Positions 25,750 through 34,956 of a stretch of DNA of 64,000 nucleotides are shown in pieces (the stretch's first letter is position 1; each line of letters starts with the position of its first letter). The notes under the pieces were generated by a model. The model was not told the origin of the DNA. It made no database searches and saw only the letters and a program-made list of their open reading frames with translations. The DNA is from Paenibacillus sp. XY044 (GTDB lineage Bacteria > Bacillota > Bacilli > Paenibacillales > Paenibacillaceae), in NCBI RefSeq assembly GCF_002257645.1, contig NZ_NQMO01000003.1:434001-498000 (forward strand), written 5' to 3'. The position numbers and the translations under genes were made by a program.

Positions 25750-26602
25750 ATGCTGGCATTAGACATTCGAAACTTAAGTAAAACCTACCCGAATTTCCAG
25801 TTGAAAGACGTGACGTTTCAGCTGGAAAAAGGTTATATTATGGGTTTTATCGGCGCAAATGGCGCAGGGAAGACGACCACGATCAAAGCGATTTTGAATC
25901 TGATTCATACCGACAGCGGCGAGGTGCGTATTTTCGGCAAAAACATCACCGAACACGAAATCGAATTGAAACAGGAAGTCGGTTATGCGTTTGGCGGCAT
26001 CGACTTTTATACCCGAAGCAAAATAAAAACCTTGACGGATGTAGTGAAGAAGTTCTATGCGAATTGGGATGATGAAATCTATTCATATTATTTGAGAAGA
26101 TTCAAATTGGATGAAAACAAAAATCGTCGAGTTGTCGACAGGGATGAGAGTAAAGTACAATTTGGCCCTTGCCTTATCCCATGGCGCGAAGCTTCTTATT
26201 CTCGATGAACCGACAAGCGGGCTTGATCCGATAGCCAGGGATGATCTGCTCGATCTTTTTCAATCGCTCGTCGCAGAAGGTGAAATCAGCATCCTGTTCT
26301 CAACGCATATTACATCGGACTTGGAAAAGTGCGCGGATTATATTACCTATATCCATAACGGACGCATCATCAACAGCGCCGAAAAAGAGGAGTTTATTGA
26401 TTCCTACCGTTTGCTGAACGGCAGTGAAAGCCAACTGGGTCAGGTGAAGGAGCAGTTGATTTCCTACAAAACGAATTCGTTCGGTTTTACGGGATTGATC
26501 CATGCCGAAGACTTCGATCCAACGTTAGATTTGAAAGCGGCCCGGCCGACTCTCGAGGAAATTATGATTTATTTCGCGAAAAAGGAGGATATGTATGTAT
26601 AA
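25750..26602 (+). pseudogene. ABC transporter ATPase, interrupted by a frameshift
   Basis: Two overlapping frames together make one ABC ATPase. The first (ATG 25750, after GAGGAGGAACGGT) has the Walker A GANGAGKTTTIKAIL and runs to a stop at 26206-26208. The second has the signature LSTGMRVK, Walker B LLILDEPTSGLDP and the H-loop STHIT, ending at 26602. They meet near 26119-26125 in GAAAACAAAAATCG: removing one A from the run of five joins ...LDENKIVELSTGM. Either a sequencing or assembly error, a real inactivating mutation, or slippage at the A run. No ribosome site precedes the ATG at 26111, so separate translation of the second half is unlikely. The gene overlaps the permease gene by 8 bp. 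Confidence 0.85.
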
Positions 26603-27251
26603 CTTGGTGATGAAGGATTTAAAACTGGGAATCAATCCGTTATTCTTTATTTTGCCTGTCGTGTTAGGCGCTTTGATGCTCATTCCGAGCTGGCTCTATT
26701 TTATTGTGCTGCTGTATTTTTGCTGGATCACGGTTCCCAATATATTTGGCCAATTCCGGGCGCAAAACGATTTGATGTTTACTTCGATGATGCCTGTAAC
26801 CAAAACGGACATGGTAAAAGCAAGGGTGCTCGTCATTGTCATCCTGGAATTGCTGCATTTGGTTCCGGCCGTGATCTTCGGTATCATCAATCTCCTGCTA
26901 TACCCGGATCTGACCTACTATTTCTTCGGTCCGTATCCAGGTTTTTGGGGGCTGTGCTTGGTTATGCTTGCGATCTTCAATGTGCTCTTTATCCCCATGT
27001 ATTACAAAACGGCGTATAAATTTGGCGGGGCAGCGACTGCGGGAGTTGCCGGAGCGATGGTTTTTGCCGGACTTGCGCAATGGATCGGAATCCAGAATTC
27101 TTTGATGTCCGACATTTTCAATGGGGACGGCGTCCACAATGCGGCACTTCAAGCATCCATCCTGATCGCCGGAATCGTTATTTTTATTGCGCTCACGATG
27201 ATTGCATACCGGATTGCGGCTAAGCGGTTCCATAAAGTGGAGATCCAATGA
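26595..27251 (+). CDS. ABC-2 type transporter permease
   Basis: 218 residues with about six membrane segments; it resembles the ABC2_membrane_5 group that accompanies YtrA-type regulators (VMKDLKLGINPLFFILPV, QFRAQNDLMFTSMMPVTKTDMVKARV). Its ATPase partner is the frameshifted upstream gene (8-bp overlap) and its regulator gene follows with a 4-bp overlap. Such GntR-ATPase-permease modules export or sense cell-wall-active peptides in Firmicutes, but substrate is not known here. Confidence 0.88.
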   Translation: MYNLVMKDLKLGINPLFFILPVVLGALMLIPSWLYFIVLLYFCWITVPNIFGQFRAQNDLMFTSMMPVTKTDMVKARVLVIVILELLHLVPAVIFGIINLLLYPDLTYYFFGPYPGFWGLCLVMLAIFNVLFIPMYYKTAYKFGGAATAGVAGAMVFAGLAQWIGIQNSLMSDIFNGDGVHNAALQASILIAGIVIFIALTMIAYRIAAKRFHKVEIQ

Positions 27252-27613
27252 ACATCGCCATTTCCAACACATCCGAAAAACCGATCTACCAGCAGCTTTT
27301 CGAACAAATCAGCGCCCAAATTTTGAAAGGGGGGCTGGAAAGCGGTTATAGTTTACCGCCGATCCGGCAAGCGGCCCAGGAGCTGCGCGTTAGTGTCATC
27401 ACCGTAAAGAAAGCCTGGGAGGAACTCGAACGATGCGGTTTGATCAACACGGTCACGGGAAAAGGGTGCTTTGTCGCCGATTTCTCACCCGATGACAAGC
27501 TGCGAATACGCGATGAAATGATTCTGAAGCAAATGGTTAACGACACTTCATACTACAAATCCTTTGGTCTTACCCTGGATGAAGTGATGGAGCTGTTGAA
27601 GAAGATCTATTAG
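27248..27613 (+). CDS. GntR-family regulator, YtrA subfamily
   Basis: 121 residues, the usual size for YtrA-type repressors that have only a winged helix and a short C-terminal dimerisation helix. Motifs are IYQQLFEQISAQILKGGLESGYSLPPIRQAAQ (in two pieces) and SVITVKKAWEELERCGLINTVTGKGCFV. ATG overlaps the permease stop (ATGA). It likely represses its own operon through the palindrome at 25707. Confidence 0.92.
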   Translation: MNIAISNTSEKPIYQQLFEQISAQILKGGLESGYSLPPIRQAAQELRVSVITVKKAWEELERCGLINTVTGKGCFVADFSPDDKLRIRDEMILKQMVNDTSYYKSFGLTLDEVMELLKKIY

Positions 27614-27646
27614 GCTTCGCCTGATTTGCCACGAAACTTGACACCT

Positions 27647-27712
27647 ATAAAAGCTCAAGCGGAACAGCGAAATAGATTCGCCGTTTCTGCCGGGCTTTTT
27701 TTGTTGCTGCTC
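27647..27712 (+). terminator. Probable terminator of the ABC exporter operon
   Basis: AGCTC...GCGAA pairs with TTCGC...GGGCT through an imperfect stem with an internal loop, followed by a run of seven T. Confidence 0.55.
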
Positions 27713-27855
27713 ATTCACGCTTATGCCGCGTGCGACATGTTTTTCCGGGCTAACGCGACAAATCGTTAATGCACGCCCGGCATCGTCTATGTTAACCTAC
27801 ATCTGATCTTCACCCATCTCATTTTCCAAGACATGAAGGAGGGAACAAGTCAAGC

Positions 27856-27879
27856 ATGAGAAAAGAGGGACTGCCATGA
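27856..27879 (+). CDS. Possible 7-residue leader peptide coupled to the sensor kinase gene
   Basis: ATG at 27856 follows GAAGGAGGGAACAAGTCAAGC. It reads MRKEGLP and stops at TGA 27877-27879, which overlaps the kinase ATG (27876). The kinase ribosome site (AGAGGGA) lies inside this mini-frame. Could be a translational coupling device or chance. Confidence 0.25.
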   Translation: MRKEGLP

Positions 27880-29642
27880 CGACAGCCATGAAAACAAGGT
27901 GGAAGGCGCGGATCTATCATTATCTGACCTTGAAACGAAGGATCATGATCATTTTTTTGTTCAGCTCATTGATTCCGTTTGTCAGCATCGTGCTCATCTC
28001 GTATTTCACCATTTACTCCATCCTCACCAACAAAATCCAAAACGGCATCCAGAGCAATCTCAAACAAGTCGAGCTCTCCCTGGAAAATTCCATCAACAAC
28101 CTCAACCATGTGTCGCAGCAGTTCGCCATAGGCGGGAGCGTCGGGAACAAACTGAGCGAAATGCTGGCGGCGGACGAGCCGTTCGAGCGGGCGAAAACGA
28201 TCAGCGATTTGAAGGAGGAGCTCGGACTGATTACGTTCACGAACCCGAGCATCGGACTGGCTATGTATTATTTTATGAACGACCGCCACTATGAGTTGGA
28301 GAATTCGGGCGTCAAGGACAGCTTCGCTCCGGAGAAGCTTCCCCTGCTGGCGCAGTACAGCCAAATCTCCTATTACGGGCCGCATGTGAGCAACAGCCGT
28401 TTTGACAACCAATACGTGCTTTCCGCCATGCGCAAGGTGGATCTGCCCAACATGGACGGCGTTTATATTTACATGGAGACCGGCTTCAAGCTGACGCAAA
28501 ACATATTGAACAATGATGCCGTGGGCGGGGCGGCTTCCCATGTGTTTGTGGATAATGACGGACGGATCGCCTACAGCGATGCCCCGGACTCCTTTAAGAT
28601 CGGAACGAAGTTTCCGCATTTCGATCTGGCCAAGGCGTCGGGCACGGAACAAGGTTATTACTGGTTTAAAGAAACGAGCAATCAAGGCTGGAGCATCGTG
28701 TCGTTGACCTCCAAGGCGGACTATAACCGCGAAATCAACCGGTGGTTCGTGCAGATCGGGCTGTTCTCGCTGCTGTTTCTCGGCATGAGCCTGCTGCTGG
28801 GATGGCTGCTGTGGAAAATGGTTTACCGCCCGCTTCGCGGCTTTCACCGGGAAATCGAACAAATGGCCAACAATCGCGCCGGCAATCCGGCGGCTCGCAC
28901 CCATATACCGGAATTCGACCTGCTGGTGCGGCGGTTTCAGCAAATGAAGCATCAAATATGGGAATTGTTCCGGGAAGTCGAGATCAAGGAAAAAAGGCGG
29001 GCGGATCTGGAGGTGGAGAAGCTGCTGTATCAGATCAACCCGCATTTTTTGATGAACAGCCTGGACACGGTCCGCTGGATCGCGGTCATGAACGGCCAGA
29101 AGGAAATCGACAGGCTCGTCTCTTCCCTGAATAAACTGCTGCATTACAATCTCGGAAAACTGGGCCAAACGTCCACCATTCAGGAAGAGATCGATGCGGT
29201 GAAGCAGTACCTTATTCTGCAGCAAATCCGCTATGATTTCCAGTTCGACGTCCATATTCACGTGGATCAGGAGGTGCTGAATGTGCCTATTCCCCGTTTT
29301 ATTCTGCAGCCACTCGTCGAGAACGCCCTCTACCACGGATTGGATGATGACGGCTACATTCAGGTGGATGTAAGGCTGTCAGACCAAATCGTGATCTCCA
29401 TCCAGGATAACGGCGCGGGCATTCCCGAGGACAAAATCCAGGTGCTGCTGTCCGCGGAGGCGGGGAACCGGAGCTCCGGGATGGGGATCGGGATGAGTTA
29501 CGTCAACCGGATCATCGGGATGCATTACGGCGGCATGGCCAAGCTCAGCGTATCGAGCAAGCTCGGGGAAGGAACGACGATCAAGCTTAGCTTACCTAAT
29601 GAAGGAGGTGCGGACCATGATAAAAGTGCTGGTGGTGGATGA
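27876..29642 (+). CDS. YesM-type sensor histidine kinase
   Basis: 588 residues. Membrane segment 1 (about 22-45: RIMIIFLFSSLIPFVSIVLISY), a Cache-type extracellular sensor, membrane segment 2 (about 288-312: LFSLLFLGMSLLLGWLLW), a HAMP linker, then the His_kinase domain with QINPHFLMNSLDTVRW (His390 as phosphorylation site; Met replaces the common Tyr) and a HATPase domain with LVENALYHGL, IQDNGAGIPE and GMGIGMSYVNRII. It detects an extracellular signal, typically a sugar-loaded binding protein, and phosphorylates the response regulator encoded next (26-bp overlap). The importer at 31215-34782 is the probable target. Confidence 0.94.
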   Translation: MTTAMKTRWKARIYHYLTLKRRIMIIFLFSSLIPFVSIVLISYFTIYSILTNKIQNGIQSNLKQVELSLENSINNLNHVSQQFAIGGSVGNKLSEMLAADEPFERAKTISDLKEELGLITFTNPSIGLAMYYFMNDRHYELENSGVKDSFAPEKLPLLAQYSQISYYGPHVSNSRFDNQYVLSAMRKVDLPNMDGVYIYMETGFKLTQNILNNDAVGGAASHVFVDNDGRIAYSDAPDSFKIGTKFPHFDLAKASGTEQGYYWFKETSNQGWSIVSLTSKADYNREINRWFVQIGLFSLLFLGMSLLLGWLLWKMVYRPLRGFHREIEQMANNRAGNPAARTHIPEFDLLVRRFQQMKHQIWELFREVEIKEKRRADLEVEKLLYQINPHFLMNSLDTVRWIAVMNGQKEIDRLVSSLNKLLHYNLGKLGQTSTIQEEIDAVKQYLILQQIRYDFQFDVHIHVDQEVLNVPIPRFILQPLVENALYHGLDDDGYIQVDVRLSDQIVISIQDNGAGIPEDKIQVLLSAEAGNRSSGMGIGMSYVNRIIGMHYGGMAKLSVSSKLGEGTTIKLSLPNEGGADHDKSAGGG

Positions 29643-31059
29643 CGATAAGCTGGTCCGGAAAGGGCTCATTTCGGTGATGCCCTGGCAGGATTTCGAGATG
29701 GAGGTGGTCGGGGAGGCGAGTAATGGATCGAAAGCGCTGGAATTTCTGGCCGCCCATGAGGTCGATCTGCTGCTGACGGACCTGGAAATGCCGGTCATGT
29801 CCGGTATGGAGCTGATGCACTTGGTGCGTGAGCAGCATCCGGATGTCTATATCGCGGTGCTGACCCTGCACCAGGATTTCGAATACATCCAGGAAGCGAT
29901 CCGGCTGGGGGCCATCGACTATATCGCCAAAGTTCAGCTGGAGAAGGAGCGGTTTGAAGAGGTGCTGGGACGGATTCATCGCCGCATTACGGAGCAGGAA
30001 GGACGTATCCGGAAGCTGAGCATGCTGCCCGGTGCAAGCAGTCCTGACGAATCCTTCACGACGGACCGGGGTTACATCCTGCTGCCCGCAGGCCGCGGTA
30101 CGGAGCCGGGTGAAGTGGTGGAATGGCCGGTCCGGCACGCGGAGCGTTTTGCAGAATTAAGGCACCAAGTTTTGTTCTTTACCTTCGGGGAAAGGGAGAA
30201 GGGCGAGGAGAGGCTGGATGAATTGGTCCGGTTAGTTTCGGCGGACTCCGATTGGACGCTGATTCGATTAACGGGCATCCAGGGCCGAATGCCTGCCGAA
30301 GTGCATGACTGGGTGCGGAAATACAGCGATGGTGAGTTTTTCTATGAATATGATCCGGCTGTGAACGTGATCGACAAAAACTTGTCAGCGCCCGAATCCG
30401 GCGCGACTTCTGTGACCGACGAAACCGTACTCGCCGTGATGGCCCAGTGGCTCTCGCCCGGCTGGATCTACCGGGACGGTTTGTTTCAGACATACCTGCA
30501 GGAGCTTAAGGATCTAAGGCTGCCGCAAGCGGAACTCTCGGGGCGGCTCTATGTGCTGGCCGACCGATGGGACCAGCTGGCAGGCAAAACCGGAACGTCC
30601 CGCATCCGCCTGCATACGCCGCTGGATTCCTGGTTTCAGGTGAAAGGATGGTTTGACGCCGTCCGTAAGCAGCTTCGCGAAGAATGGGGCAGGGCTCCTT
30701 TTTCGCCTGAAGTCATTCAGAGCGTGATGACGGCCGTATCCATGCTGCACGAGGAGCTGGACCAGCCGTTAACGGCGGCGGAAATCGCCCGCCGGGTCAG
30801 CATGAGCCGCAGCTATTTCAGCCAATGCTTCAAGGAGATCGTCGGAACCAACTTTAACGCCTACCTGCGGCGCATCCGCTTGGACCAAGCCAAGCATTAT
30901 TTGGGGAATACGACCAAAACCGTCCTCTGGATCGCGCAGCATGTCGGTTATGAGGATGAAAAATATTTCAGCCGTTCTTTTCGGGAGTATACCGGTTTGC
31001 TGCCAAGCGAATATCGCAATCAATCGGATGAGGGTAGAGAAATGTCTTCCGGAAAGTAG
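29617..31059 (+). CDS. YesN-type response regulator with AraC DNA-binding domain
   Basis: 480 residues from the ATG at 29617, preceded by GAAGGAGGTGCGGACC inside the kinase gene. The receiver domain (1-120) has IKVLVVDDDKLVRKG and LLLTDLEMPVMSGM with the phosphoacceptor Asp near residue 55. A long linker of about 260 residues is followed by two AraC HTH motifs at the C terminus (AAEIARRVSMSRSYFSQCFKE and VLWIAQHVGYEDEKYFSRSF). It would activate the downstream importer genes upon phosphorylation. A cre-like box lies between it and the binding-protein gene. Confidence 0.94.
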   Translation: MIKVLVVDDDKLVRKGLISVMPWQDFEMEVVGEASNGSKALEFLAAHEVDLLLTDLEMPVMSGMELMHLVREQHPDVYIAVLTLHQDFEYIQEAIRLGAIDYIAKVQLEKERFEEVLGRIHRRITEQEGRIRKLSMLPGASSPDESFTTDRGYILLPAGRGTEPGEVVEWPVRHAERFAELRHQVLFFTFGEREKGEERLDELVRLVSADSDWTLIRLTGIQGRMPAEVHDWVRKYSDGEFFYEYDPAVNVIDKNLSAPESGATSVTDETVLAVMAQWLSPGWIYRDGLFQTYLQELKDLRLPQAELSGRLYVLADRWDQLAGKTGTSRIRLHTPLDSWFQVKGWFDAVRKQLREEWGRAPFSPEVIQSVMTAVSMLHEELDQPLTAAEIARRVSMSRSYFSQCFKEIVGTNFNAYLRRIRLDQAKHYLGNTTKTVLWIAQHVGYEDEKYFSRSFREYTGLLPSEYRNQSDEGREMSSGK

Positions 31060-31081
31060 GAAATCCGTCGAAAACGTTTCA

Positions 31082-31097
31082 TTGAAACCGCTGACAT
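31082..31097 (+). promoter_or_regulatory. CcpA catabolite-response element (cre)
   Basis: TTGAAACCGCTGACAT fits the cre consensus at 15 of 16 positions. A weaker partial match (CGAAAACGTTTCAT, 31070) lies just upstream. A weak promoter TTGCCC (31098) with TATCCC (31121), 17 bp apart, follows directly, so CcpA binding would cover it and repress the importer on glucose. Confidence 0.6.
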
Positions 31098-31214
31098 TTG
31101 CCCGATTCAAGTCAATTGTCTATCCCATCCTGAAACTCCCGTCTAACCGGGAAATGCGGATTCCTGTGTTACGTTAAGGGTGCAAGCAAACCAAGAGCGA
31201 AAGAAGGGGCGAAT

Positions 31215-32891
31215 ATGATGAGAGCAAAATCCATGATGAGCCTGGCCATAGCGGGCATGATGCTGGTTCTGTCCGCATGCGGCAGCGGTGGCGCTTCGGA
31301 GAACGATGCTGGCGTATCCAAAGATCCGGTGGACCCGTTCGGCAAGTACAGCGAAACGGTCACGATCAACATCGGCAAGGAGGTCGACTCGGCGGACAAG
31401 AGCCTTCCGTCCGGAGATACACCGGAAAATAACGTGTATACCCGGTACGTCAAGGACAATCTCAACATTGATACGAAGATCATTTGGCAGGCAGGCGTCG
31501 GCAAGGATTATCAGCAAAAGGTGAATCTGGCCATCGCCAGCAACGATCTGCCGGACGCTCTCGTCGTGACGGACACGCAGCTGCGGCAAATGGTCAAGAG
31601 CAATCAGCTCGCCGACTTGTCGGATGTGTATGAGCAATATGCCTCCCCGGTGCTGAAAAAGATCATCGAATCCACAAACGGACTCGCGATGAAATCCGTG
31701 ACCTTCGACGGAAAAATGTATGCGCTGCCAAACGTGACGGCGGAATCGGACATGCAGCATATCATGTGGATTCGCAAAGACTGGCTCGACAAGCTGGGAC
31801 TTGAGGTGCCGCGCAACGTCGAGGAGCTGGAGAAGGTGGCCCAAGCCTTTGTGGATCAGGATCCGGACGGAAACGGTAAAAAAGACACCATCGGGATCAG
31901 CGGCCCGCAATCCGGAGGGCTGCTCAATGCGGATTTCATTAATCCGAACAACAACAACTACGGATTTGATCCGGTCTTTGGCGCCTATCATTCCTACCCG
32001 GGCTTCTGGCTGAAGGGTGCGGACGGAAATCCGACCTACGGGTCCATCGAACCGGAAACGAAAGAGGCGCTCGCCAAGCTGCGGGACCTGTATGCCAAAG
32101 GGCTGATCGATCCGGAAATGAGCATCCGTAAGGACGCGCAGGAGCTGATCAAGAACGGCACGTCCGGAATCTACTTCGGATTGTGGTGGGCAGGCGGGTA
32201 CGGCCCGCTGGCGGACGCGATCAAAAACAATCCGGAGGCGAACTGGCAGGCCTACACCCTGCTCGACAAAAACGGGGAGTTCACGCCTCATATGGGGACG
32301 CCGTCCAATCAGTATCTCGTCGTCCGCAAGGGATATAAGCATCCGGAAGCCGCGATCAAAATGGAAAACCTGCTGCTTCGGGACGAATCCAAATTCGACG
32401 TTAGCGTCGCCATCGGAAACTACCCGCTCCGCATCGTGTTTGCGCCAATGGATGAAATGTACGTGACCTACAATGCGATGAAGGAAGTGCTGGCCGGCAC
32501 GAAAAAGCCGGAGGAGCTCGACCTGCCGGGCTATAAACTGCTGAAGGCCGATGCCGAAAACATCAAAAAGGTGAAACTGGAGCCGTACGATAAAATGGAT
32601 ATCCAGTATTGGGACCCGAATGCAGATTTGGGTGCTTGGAAGCGGCTCTACTCCACGTTGGTCGGCATTGCTCCACTGATGGAGCCTTACAAAAAAACGT
32701 ACAGTCTGACCTATTCCCAAACGAAAACGATGGAGAGCAAGTGGGCGACGCTTGACAAAATGGAGAAGGAAACGTTCCTGAAAATCATTATGGGTGCCGC
32801 GCCGCTGGACACCTTCGATCAGTTCGTGAAGGACTGGCGGAAGCAGGGCGGAGACGACATTCTCAAGGAAGTGGCGGAAATCGCGCAATAG
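31215..32891 (+). CDS. Extracellular sugar-binding lipoprotein
   Basis: 558 residues; signal sequence (SMMSLAIAGMMLVL) with lipobox VLSAC. ATG after AAGAAGGGGCGAAT. The mature region is an LplA/LipO-type binding protein and contains VDQDPDGNGKKDTIGI, a Ca-binding-like loop shared with the protein at 4074. It is first of three genes for an importer and is under the control of the YesM/YesN pair just upstream. Substrate unknown. Confidence 0.93.
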   Translation: MMRAKSMMSLAIAGMMLVLSACGSGGASENDAGVSKDPVDPFGKYSETVTINIGKEVDSADKSLPSGDTPENNVYTRYVKDNLNIDTKIIWQAGVGKDYQQKVNLAIASNDLPDALVVTDTQLRQMVKSNQLADLSDVYEQYASPVLKKIIESTNGLAMKSVTFDGKMYALPNVTAESDMQHIMWIRKDWLDKLGLEVPRNVEELEKVAQAFVDQDPDGNGKKDTIGISGPQSGGLLNADFINPNNNNYGFDPVFGAYHSYPGFWLKGADGNPTYGSIEPETKEALAKLRDLYAKGLIDPEMSIRKDAQELIKNGTSGIYFGLWWAGGYGPLADAIKNNPEANWQAYTLLDKNGEFTPHMGTPSNQYLVVRKGYKHPEAAIKMENLLLRDESKFDVSVAIGNYPLRIVFAPMDEMYVTYNAMKEVLAGTKKPEELDLPGYKLLKADAENIKKVKLEPYDKMDIQYWDPNADLGAWKRLYSTLVGIAPLMEPYKKTYSLTYSQTKTMESKWATLDKMEKETFLKIIMGAAPLDTFDQFVKDWRKQGGDDILKEVAEIAQ

Positions 32892-32916
32892 GCTTCAAGC
32901 GCGGAAAAGGGAAGGC

Positions 32917-32942
32917 AGGTGCCGGGATCCGTTCCGGCGCCT
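32917..32942 (+). other. Intercistronic hairpin between binding-protein and permease genes
   Basis: AGGTGCCGG pairs with CCGGCGCCT (one G-T pair) around an 8-nt loop; no T run. Probably stabilises the abundant binding-protein mRNA relative to the permease part. Confidence 0.5.
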
Positions 32943-32984
32943 CCCCTATTTAAGCAAAGAATCGATTAAGGAAGGGGCTCCGCG

Positions 32985-33875
32985 ATGATTAACAAGGGAT
33001 TTGCCAAGCACTATTACTTGATGCTTCTCCCTGGATTGATTTGGCTGACCCTGTTCAGCATCGTTCCGATGTTCGGCATCGTCATGGCTTTTCAGGATTA
33101 CAATCCGGGCCAAGGGATCCTGCATTCGGAATGGGTCGGACTCGAAAATTTCAAATACATGTTTTCCTTGAACGACAGCAGGACGATTCTGGTCAACACG
33201 CTGGTGATCGCCGTGCTCAAAATCATCGGTAATCTGGTTATCCCGCTCATCTTCGCCTTGCTGTTGAATGAGCTGCGTATACGATATTTAAAGCGCTGGA
33301 TTCAGACGATCGTATACCTGCCGCATTTCTTGTCCTGGGTCATACTCTCGGGAATCCTGCTCGACATCTTCGGCTACACCGGTCCGGTGAATCAGATCTT
33401 GTCCGTGTTTCATATCAAGCCGATCTTGTTTTTTGGCCGTGCGGACCTGTTTCCCGCCTTGATCGTGGGAAGCGACGTGTGGAAGGAGTTCGGATTCAAC
33501 ACGATTATTTATTTGGCCGCGCTGACCGGCATCAACCCGGCCCTGTACGAAGCGGCTGCGATCGACGGGGCGACCCGGTTTCGGCGGATGCTGCACGTAA
33601 CGCTTCCAGGCATCGTCTCGGCGATTGTGCTGTTATCGGTGCTGAGCCTTGGCAATGTGCTGAACGCGGGTTTTGAGCAGATCTTCAATCTGTACAACCC
33701 GTTGGTATACTCCAGCGGCGACATTATCGACACTTGGGTTTACCGGACAGGACTGGTCAATTTGCAGTTCAGCCTGGCGACAGCCATGGGCCTGCTCAAA
33801 TCGGTGGTCAGCTTCCTGATGATCACGATCTCCTATTATCTCGCTTACCGGTTTGCCAACTACCGTATCTTTTGA
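32985..33875 (+). CDS. LplB-like sugar ABC transporter permease
   Basis: 296 residues; ATG after GAAGGGGCTCCGCG. Motifs are AKHYYLMLLPGLIWLTLFS, FQDYNPGQGILHSEWVGLENF, the EAA loop (YEAAAIDGATRFRRMLHVTLPG) and a short tail YRFANYRIF. Six membrane segments. It works with the YtcP-like gene 22 bp downstream and the lipoprotein encoded upstream. Confidence 0.93.
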   Translation: MINKGFAKHYYLMLLPGLIWLTLFSIVPMFGIVMAFQDYNPGQGILHSEWVGLENFKYMFSLNDSRTILVNTLVIAVLKIIGNLVIPLIFALLLNELRIRYLKRWIQTIVYLPHFLSWVILSGILLDIFGYTGPVNQILSVFHIKPILFFGRADLFPALIVGSDVWKEFGFNTIIYLAALTGINPALYEAAAIDGATRFRRMLHVTLPGIVSAIVLLSVLSLGNVLNAGFEQIFNLYNPLVYSSGDIIDTWVYRTGLVNLQFSLATAMGLLKSVVSFLMITISYYLAYRFANYRIF

Positions 33876-33897
33876 TGACAAAAGGAGTGCATAATCG

Positions 33898-34782
33898 ATG
33901 GTGAAAGACAACACGGCGGGCTCCCGGCTGTTTGATATCGCGCTGATTGTGATCCTGGTTGGCATTGCAGTCGTGTGCATTCTGCCCGTCTGGTACACGC
34001 TGGCCGTATCGCTCAGCAGCAATGCTGCGGCCAGCTCGGGCCGGGTGGGGCTGTGGCCCGTCGGATTCAACCTGAGTTCGTACCAGGAACTGATGGGAGA
34101 TCACAAGTTTTTCAACTCGTTCTGGATATCCGTGCAGCGGGTCATTCTTGGGGCGGGACTGAACTTTGTGGTCATTCTGCTGATGGCTTATCCCTTGTCC
34201 AAAAATGCCAAGGAGCTGCCGCTGCGCAATGTGATCATGTGGATCCTTGTGTTTACGATGCTGTTCAACGGCGGCCTGATCCCGTGGTACATGACGATAA
34301 AATCGTTGGGACTCATCAACAACATTTGGGCGCTTGTTCTCGGCAACAGCGTGCCGGTATTCAGCGTCATCCTTGTCATCAACTTCTTCCGCAATCTGCC
34401 GAAGGAGCTTGAGGAAGCCGCCCTTGTCGACGGAGCGGGCCCCTGGCGGATGATGATCCAGATCTTTATCCCGCTCGCGGGACCGGTCATCGCTACGGTT
34501 ACGCTGTTCAGCATCGTGTACCACTGGAACGATTTTTTTAACGGACTGGTGCTGATGTCGGCGGCGGACCATTATCCGCTGCAGACGTATATCCAGCAGA
34601 TGGTGGTCGTGATCGATGCCAACACGATGACGGCGGAACAGATTCAGCGGATGAGCGAACTGTCGAACCGGACGCTGAATGCGGCCAAAATTTTCATTGC
34701 AATGATTCCTGTACTGGTCATCTATCCGTTTCTGCAGCGGTTTTTTATTACGGGGATTACGCTGGGCTCCGTGAAAGAATGA
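33898..34782 (+). CDS. YtcP-like sugar ABC transporter permease
   Basis: 294 residues; ATG after AAAAGGAGTGCATAATCG. Six membrane segments, EAA loop (LEEAALVDGAGPWRMMIQIFIPLA) and the tail FLQRFFITGITLGSVKE. Completes the importer begun at 31215. It converges with the SLH serine hydrolase gene at 34957. Confidence 0.93.
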   Translation: MVKDNTAGSRLFDIALIVILVGIAVVCILPVWYTLAVSLSSNAAASSGRVGLWPVGFNLSSYQELMGDHKFFNSFWISVQRVILGAGLNFVVILLMAYPLSKNAKELPLRNVIMWILVFTMLFNGGLIPWYMTIKSLGLINNIWALVLGNSVPVFSVILVINFFRNLPKELEEAALVDGAGPWRMMIQIFIPLAGPVIATVTLFSIVYHWNDFFNGLVLMSAADHYPLQTYIQQMVVVIDANTMTAEQIQRMSELSNRTLNAAKIFIAMIPVLVIYPFLQRFFITGITLGSVKE

Positions 34783-34877
34783 GGGGGATGCGGACAACAT
34801 GGATCGGAGAATGTCCGCTGGGTCCGCATACGTCTGCACTTGATAAGGCTGGGAAAAATACCGAGAATACAGACAAA

Positions 34878-34917
34878 AGGAATGCGCCTATCGTCGATAT
34901 GACGACAGGGCATTCCT
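34878..34917. terminator. Terminator between converging genes
   Basis: AGGAATGC and GCATTCCT close a long interrupted stem (inner pairs CCT/AGG and TCGTC/GACGA) with loop GATAT. Read on the minus strand it is followed by TTTTGTCT, so it mainly serves the serine hydrolase gene. A second weaker inverted repeat, ATGCGGAC (34788) and GTCCGCAT (34820), precedes it. Confidence 0.7.
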
Positions 34918-34956
34918 GATGTGTTTAATCTAACGGCATCCGTAGATGATGCCGGA

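Noticed and set aside
26111..26602. Separate gene starting at ATG 26111
   Set aside because: No ribosome site and it is plainly the second half of the ATPase begun at 25750.
27966..29336. 456-codon minus-strand frame
   Set aside because: Shadow of the YesM-type kinase, whose His box and ATPase motifs are unmistakable.
31143..32888. 581-codon minus-strand frame
   Set aside because: Opposite strand of the binding lipoprotein gene; rich in Arg/His/Phe as expected for antisense of GC-rich codons.
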